A DNA stretch of 64,000 bases, from contig JBHIYN010000004.1 in NCBI GenBank assembly GCA_041984235.1, positions 248,001 through 312,000 on the forward strand, in the 5' to 3' direction. The position numbers were made by a program, and so were the translations under genes. The notes under the pieces are model-generated. The model saw only the letters and a list, made by a program, of their open reading frames with translations. It searched no databases and was not told the DNA's origin. This document shows positions 61,537 through 64,000 of this stretch, in pieces (the stretch's first letter is position 1; each line of letters opens with the position of its first letter). The stretch is from JBHIYN01 sp041984235 (lineage in GTDB: Bacteria; Pseudomonadota; Gammaproteobacteria; Ga0077536).

Positions 61537-63270
61537 ATGGCCCGTGTTACACACAACCCGGAACACCGCGCGCGCGTCACGCGCGTGCTGTGCGCGGCGC
61601 TGCTGTGCCTGCCGCTGCTGGCCGCAGCGGCGACCGACGTACGCATTCTGATCGACGTCTCGGGCAGCATGAAGCAGAACGATCCGGCCAACCTGCGCGT
61701 GCCCGCGCTGCGCCTCGTCAGCGAGCTGTTGCCGCAGGGGGCACGCGCCGGCGTATGGCTGTTTGCCGAGGACGCCACGCCGTTGCTCGCACCGGCCGAG
61801 GTCGGCGAGGCCTGGCGCGAGGCCGCCCGCGCGCGCCTGCCCGAGGTGCACTCACGCGGCCTGTATACCGACATCGAGCGCGCGCTGGACGCGGCGACCG
61901 CCGACTGGGCGAGTGCTACCGCGGACGGCGAGCGGCATATCGTGCTGCTGACCGATGGCATGGTCGACGTCTCAGCCGATGCCGACGCCAGCGCCGCCTC
62001 GCGCGCGCGCATCCTCGCCGGTCAGCTCGAGCGCCTGCGCTCCTACCAGGCGCACGTGCACGCTGTCGCCCTGTCCGACAACGTCGACCACGAGTTGCTC
62101 GACGCCCTTACCGCGACCACCGGCGGCCTGCTCGAACGCGCCGACGATGCTGCCCGCCTGCAGCGCATCTTCCTGCACATGCTCGAGCAGACCGCGGCGC
62201 CGGTAACGGTGCCGCTGGAAGCGCGCTCCTTCTACGTCGACTCCAGCGTGTCCGAGTTCACCCTGCTGATCTTCCGCGGGCCGGAGGAAACGCTGCGCCT
62301 GGTCCCGCCGGTCGGCGAGAGCTTCGACGCGGCCACTGCACCCGGCAAGGTCAACTGGCAGAGCGAGGCGGGTTACGACCTCATCACGGTGGCGACGCCG
62401 ATTACCGGCAAGTGGCAATTCGAGGGCACCGAGGATCCCGACAACCGTGCCGTGATCGTCACCGACCTCACGCTGGAGATGGACACCGTGCCGGGCACGC
62501 TGCTGTCGAGCGAAACGGTCGACCTGGATGCCTGGCTGGTCGAGCAGGGCGAGCACCTGCAGCGCAGCGCGCTGCTCGACGTCGTCACCAGCACCCTGGC
62601 GCTGGCCGGCGAGCAGACCGAGCCGGTGTTGGGTGCGATGAAGCTGAACCCGGAGCGCAGCGTGTTCGAGGCGCGCCTCGACGGCCGCGCACTGGCAGCC
62701 GGTGACTACCAACTCAGTGTGACGCTCGACGGCGGCACCTTCAAACGCCAGGTCAACCGTCGCCTGCGCTTCCTGGCCGACCCGGTGACGGTGCAGTACG
62801 GCGAGCAGGCGGGAGAGATTTCGACCATCGTCGTCGACGTCATCGCGGACACCGAACAGGTCGACCCCGACTCGCTGTCCGGTTTCGTCACGGTGACCGA
62901 TCTCGACGGACTCGTGCGCGCGTTCCGCCTGCCCGAAGCGGTCGGCGGCGTGGCGCGGGTGGAGATCCCGGCCAGCGCCGCCGGTGCGCACCAGTTCGCG
63001 CCCACGGTCTACTTCACCACCCGGCACGGCCGCAGCCTGCGCCTGGATCCTGCGCCGCAGGCCTTCGAGATGCGCTTGGCCACGCCGGAAACCGAGCCGC
63101 CTGCCGCGGCCGGGGAGCCGCTGCCCGAGACCGAGCCGGCCTTTGCATGGCTGCCGTTCGCGGCCTGGCTGGGCGGGGGTAACGTGCTGCTGGTGCTCGG
63201 CCTGGGCCTGGTGTGGTTCCTGTTCGGACGCGCCCGTACGCCCGACCTGCCGGCCGGAGAGGCGGCATGA
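61537..63270 (+). CDS. VWA-domain membrane protein
   Basis: A 577-residue protein with a signal peptide (VLCAALLCLPLLAAAA), a von Willebrand A domain (about 34-215) with an intact MIDAS start DVSGSM (Asp40, Ser42, Ser44) and LLTDGMVDV, two or more beta-sandwich-like segments, and one C-terminal membrane helix (about 540-565) with a short cytoplasmic tail. So the VWA domain faces the periplasm. It probably binds a protein partner through a metal ion. The stop overlaps the next gene as ATGA, so the two are likely partners. The function is not known to me. Confidence 0.85.
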   Translation: MARVTHNPEHRARVTRVLCAALLCLPLLAAAATDVRILIDVSGSMKQNDPANLRVPALRLVSELLPQGARAGVWLFAEDATPLLAPAEVGEAWREAARARLPEVHSRGLYTDIERALDAATADWASATADGERHIVLLTDGMVDVSADADASAASRARILAGQLERLRSYQAHVHAVALSDNVDHELLDALTATTGGLLERADDAARLQRIFLHMLEQTAAPVTVPLEARSFYVDSSVSEFTLLIFRGPEETLRLVPPVGESFDAATAPGKVNWQSEAGYDLITVATPITGKWQFEGTEDPDNRAVIVTDLTLEMDTVPGTLLSSETVDLDAWLVEQGEHLQRSALLDVVTSTLALAGEQTEPVLGAMKLNPERSVFEARLDGRALAAGDYQLSVTLDGGTFKRQVNRRLRFLADPVTVQYGEQAGEISTIVVDVIADTEQVDPDSLSGFVTVTDLDGLVRAFRLPEAVGGVARVEIPASAAGAHQFAPTVYFTTRHGRSLRLDPAPQAFEMRLATPETEPPAAAGEPLPETEPAFAWLPFAAWLGGGNVLLVLGLGLVWFLFGRARTPDLPAGEAA

Positions 63271-64000
63271 GCGCACTCGGACTGGCTGCCCTGATCCTGG
63301 CCGGCGAGGCCATGCTGGCGGCGTGGATCGTACCGGCCGTAGTGCTGCGCCGGCGTCGCCGGGTAGCCGTGGTCGAGCAGGCCGATGCGCAGTCGATGAT
63401 CGAGCAGGTCAGCGAGGCCGAGCCGTCACGCCGCGACGCGCTGGCGACCATATTCAGCTCGACCTACCAGCTCGAAGGCGAGGAGCTGGAGCAGCGCGTC
63501 GAGGAATTCATCAGCCGTGAGCAGGCCTTCTACCAGGTCATGACCAGCGTCTACCTGGAACGCGACAGCGCGCGCCTGAAGGAGATCCCCGAGGAGCTGA
63601 CCAAGGTCATCTCACCCTGGCTGCGCATGACGCCGAGGGCCGGCGCCGATGCCGATTCCCTCGCCGAGCTCGAGAGCGAGAAGGCCGCGCTGAGCGAAGA
63701 GCTCGACGAGACCCGCCGTAACATGGACGAGCTGATGGCCGAGTACCGCGCCGCCTTCGACAAGGCCGCCGCGCTGGAGGAGCGCAGCGCTGCCGGCGGC
63801 GAAGCGCAGGCCGAAGATTCTCAGGATGACCAGCCCGGGGCGGCCGACGACGCTGTCGCGGCGGACACGGAAGCGCTGGCTGACGGCGCGCCCGCGGCGG
63901 AAGCGTCTGCCAGCGACAGTGACAGCGACGCAGACGCCGACGCCGTCCAGGCGGACGATACCGCGGCGCCGTCCGGGCAGGACATCGACCTCGCGGCCGA
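63267..64000 (+). CDS. Membrane-anchored coiled-coil acidic protein, partial at right edge
   Basis: At least 244 residues, running off the window. One membrane helix lies at the N-terminus (about 3-27), followed by basic RRRRRR, then a helical region (EELEQRVEEFISREQAFYQ), a coiled coil (about 138-180), and a long Asp/Glu/Ala-rich disordered stretch (ASDSDSDADADAV). No enzymatic motif is seen. It overlaps the VWA gene by 4 bases, which suggests a shared complex. Confidence 0.8.
   Translation, partial: MSALGLAALILAGEAMLAAWIVPAVVLRRRRRVAVVEQADAQSMIEQVSEAEPSRRDALATIFSSTYQLEGEELEQRVEEFISREQAFYQVMTSVYLERDSARLKEIPEELTKVISPWLRMTPRAGADADSLAELESEKAALSEELDETRRNMDELMAEYRAAFDKAAALEERSAAGGEAQAEDSQDDQPGAADDAVAADTEALADGAPAAEASASDSDSDADADAVQADDTAAPSGQDIDLAA

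Noticed and set aside
1..64000. CRISPR arrays, rRNA, tRNA, insertion sequences, prophage genes
   Set aside because: I looked for regular spaced repeats, cloverleaf-like ends and transposase or integrase motifs and saw none. A reading by eye could miss a tRNA.

Overview
The window is very GC-rich DNA, tightly packed with genes, many of them joined by ATGA or GTGA stop/start overlaps. The gene content (type II secretion, two-partner secretion, ExbB/ExbD/TonB proteins, PEP-CTERM-like C-termini, and many CoA-ester and flavin/P450 genes) points to a gammaproteobacterium with broad lipid or xenobiotic catabolism. I cannot place it more finely. No rRNA, tRNA, CRISPR array, insertion sequence or phage gene was seen.

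Bases 1-23,000 are mainly catabolic and stress genes: an acyl-CoA ligase (cut by the left edge), a quinone-oxidoreductase-like enzyme, beta-carbonic anhydrase, two luciferase-like flavin enzymes, two family III CoA-transferase/racemase genes, a GST, an enolase-superfamily enzyme, an epoxide hydrolase, a P450 and an SDR/epimerase. Inside this stretch is a five-gene same-strand run: Sel1-repeat lipoprotein, amidase, phospholipase D fused to a VTT membrane domain, EEP nuclease, and a stand-alone LigD-type polymerase. At 8421-9143 (minus strand) lies the most striking gene: a membrane-anchored peroxiredoxin whose peroxidatic cysteine codon is replaced by an in-frame TGA. A perfect short hairpin sits at the bacterial SECIS distance behind it, so it is a candidate selenoprotein. 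It is followed by a di-heme cytochrome c peroxidase.

Bases 23,600-58,600 form one large secretion and envelope locus. A type II secretion system is split into gspCDEF (plus strand, left) and gspGHIJKLM (minus strand, right), and the halves enclose about 24 kb. The enclosed genes are a PEP-CTERM-like exported protein, a PstS-like exported protein, a two-partner secretion pair (FhaC-type transporter and a 3,641-residue FhaB-type exoprotein), a Ton-type motor (ExbB fused to DUF2341 and LamG-like domains, ExbD, TonB), a porin with a coiled-coil N-terminus, a periplasmic coiled-coil protein, a small secreted protein and two glycosyltransferase-like genes. gspM carries a premature TAA. gspK carries a roughly 190-residue low-complexity insertion.

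Bases 58,700-64,000 hold an SMP-30-type lactonase, a KefB-type cation/proton antiporter with an RCK domain, a VWA-domain membrane protein and the start of a membrane-anchored coiled-coil acidic protein cut by the right edge. Transcription signals that can be supported are few: sigma70-like promoters before gspG, the AMACR-like gene and the Sel1 lipoprotein, a repeated TGTAAC-N17-RTGCTA element before gspC and the exbB fusion, and hairpin terminators after gspF and after the PstS-like gene.
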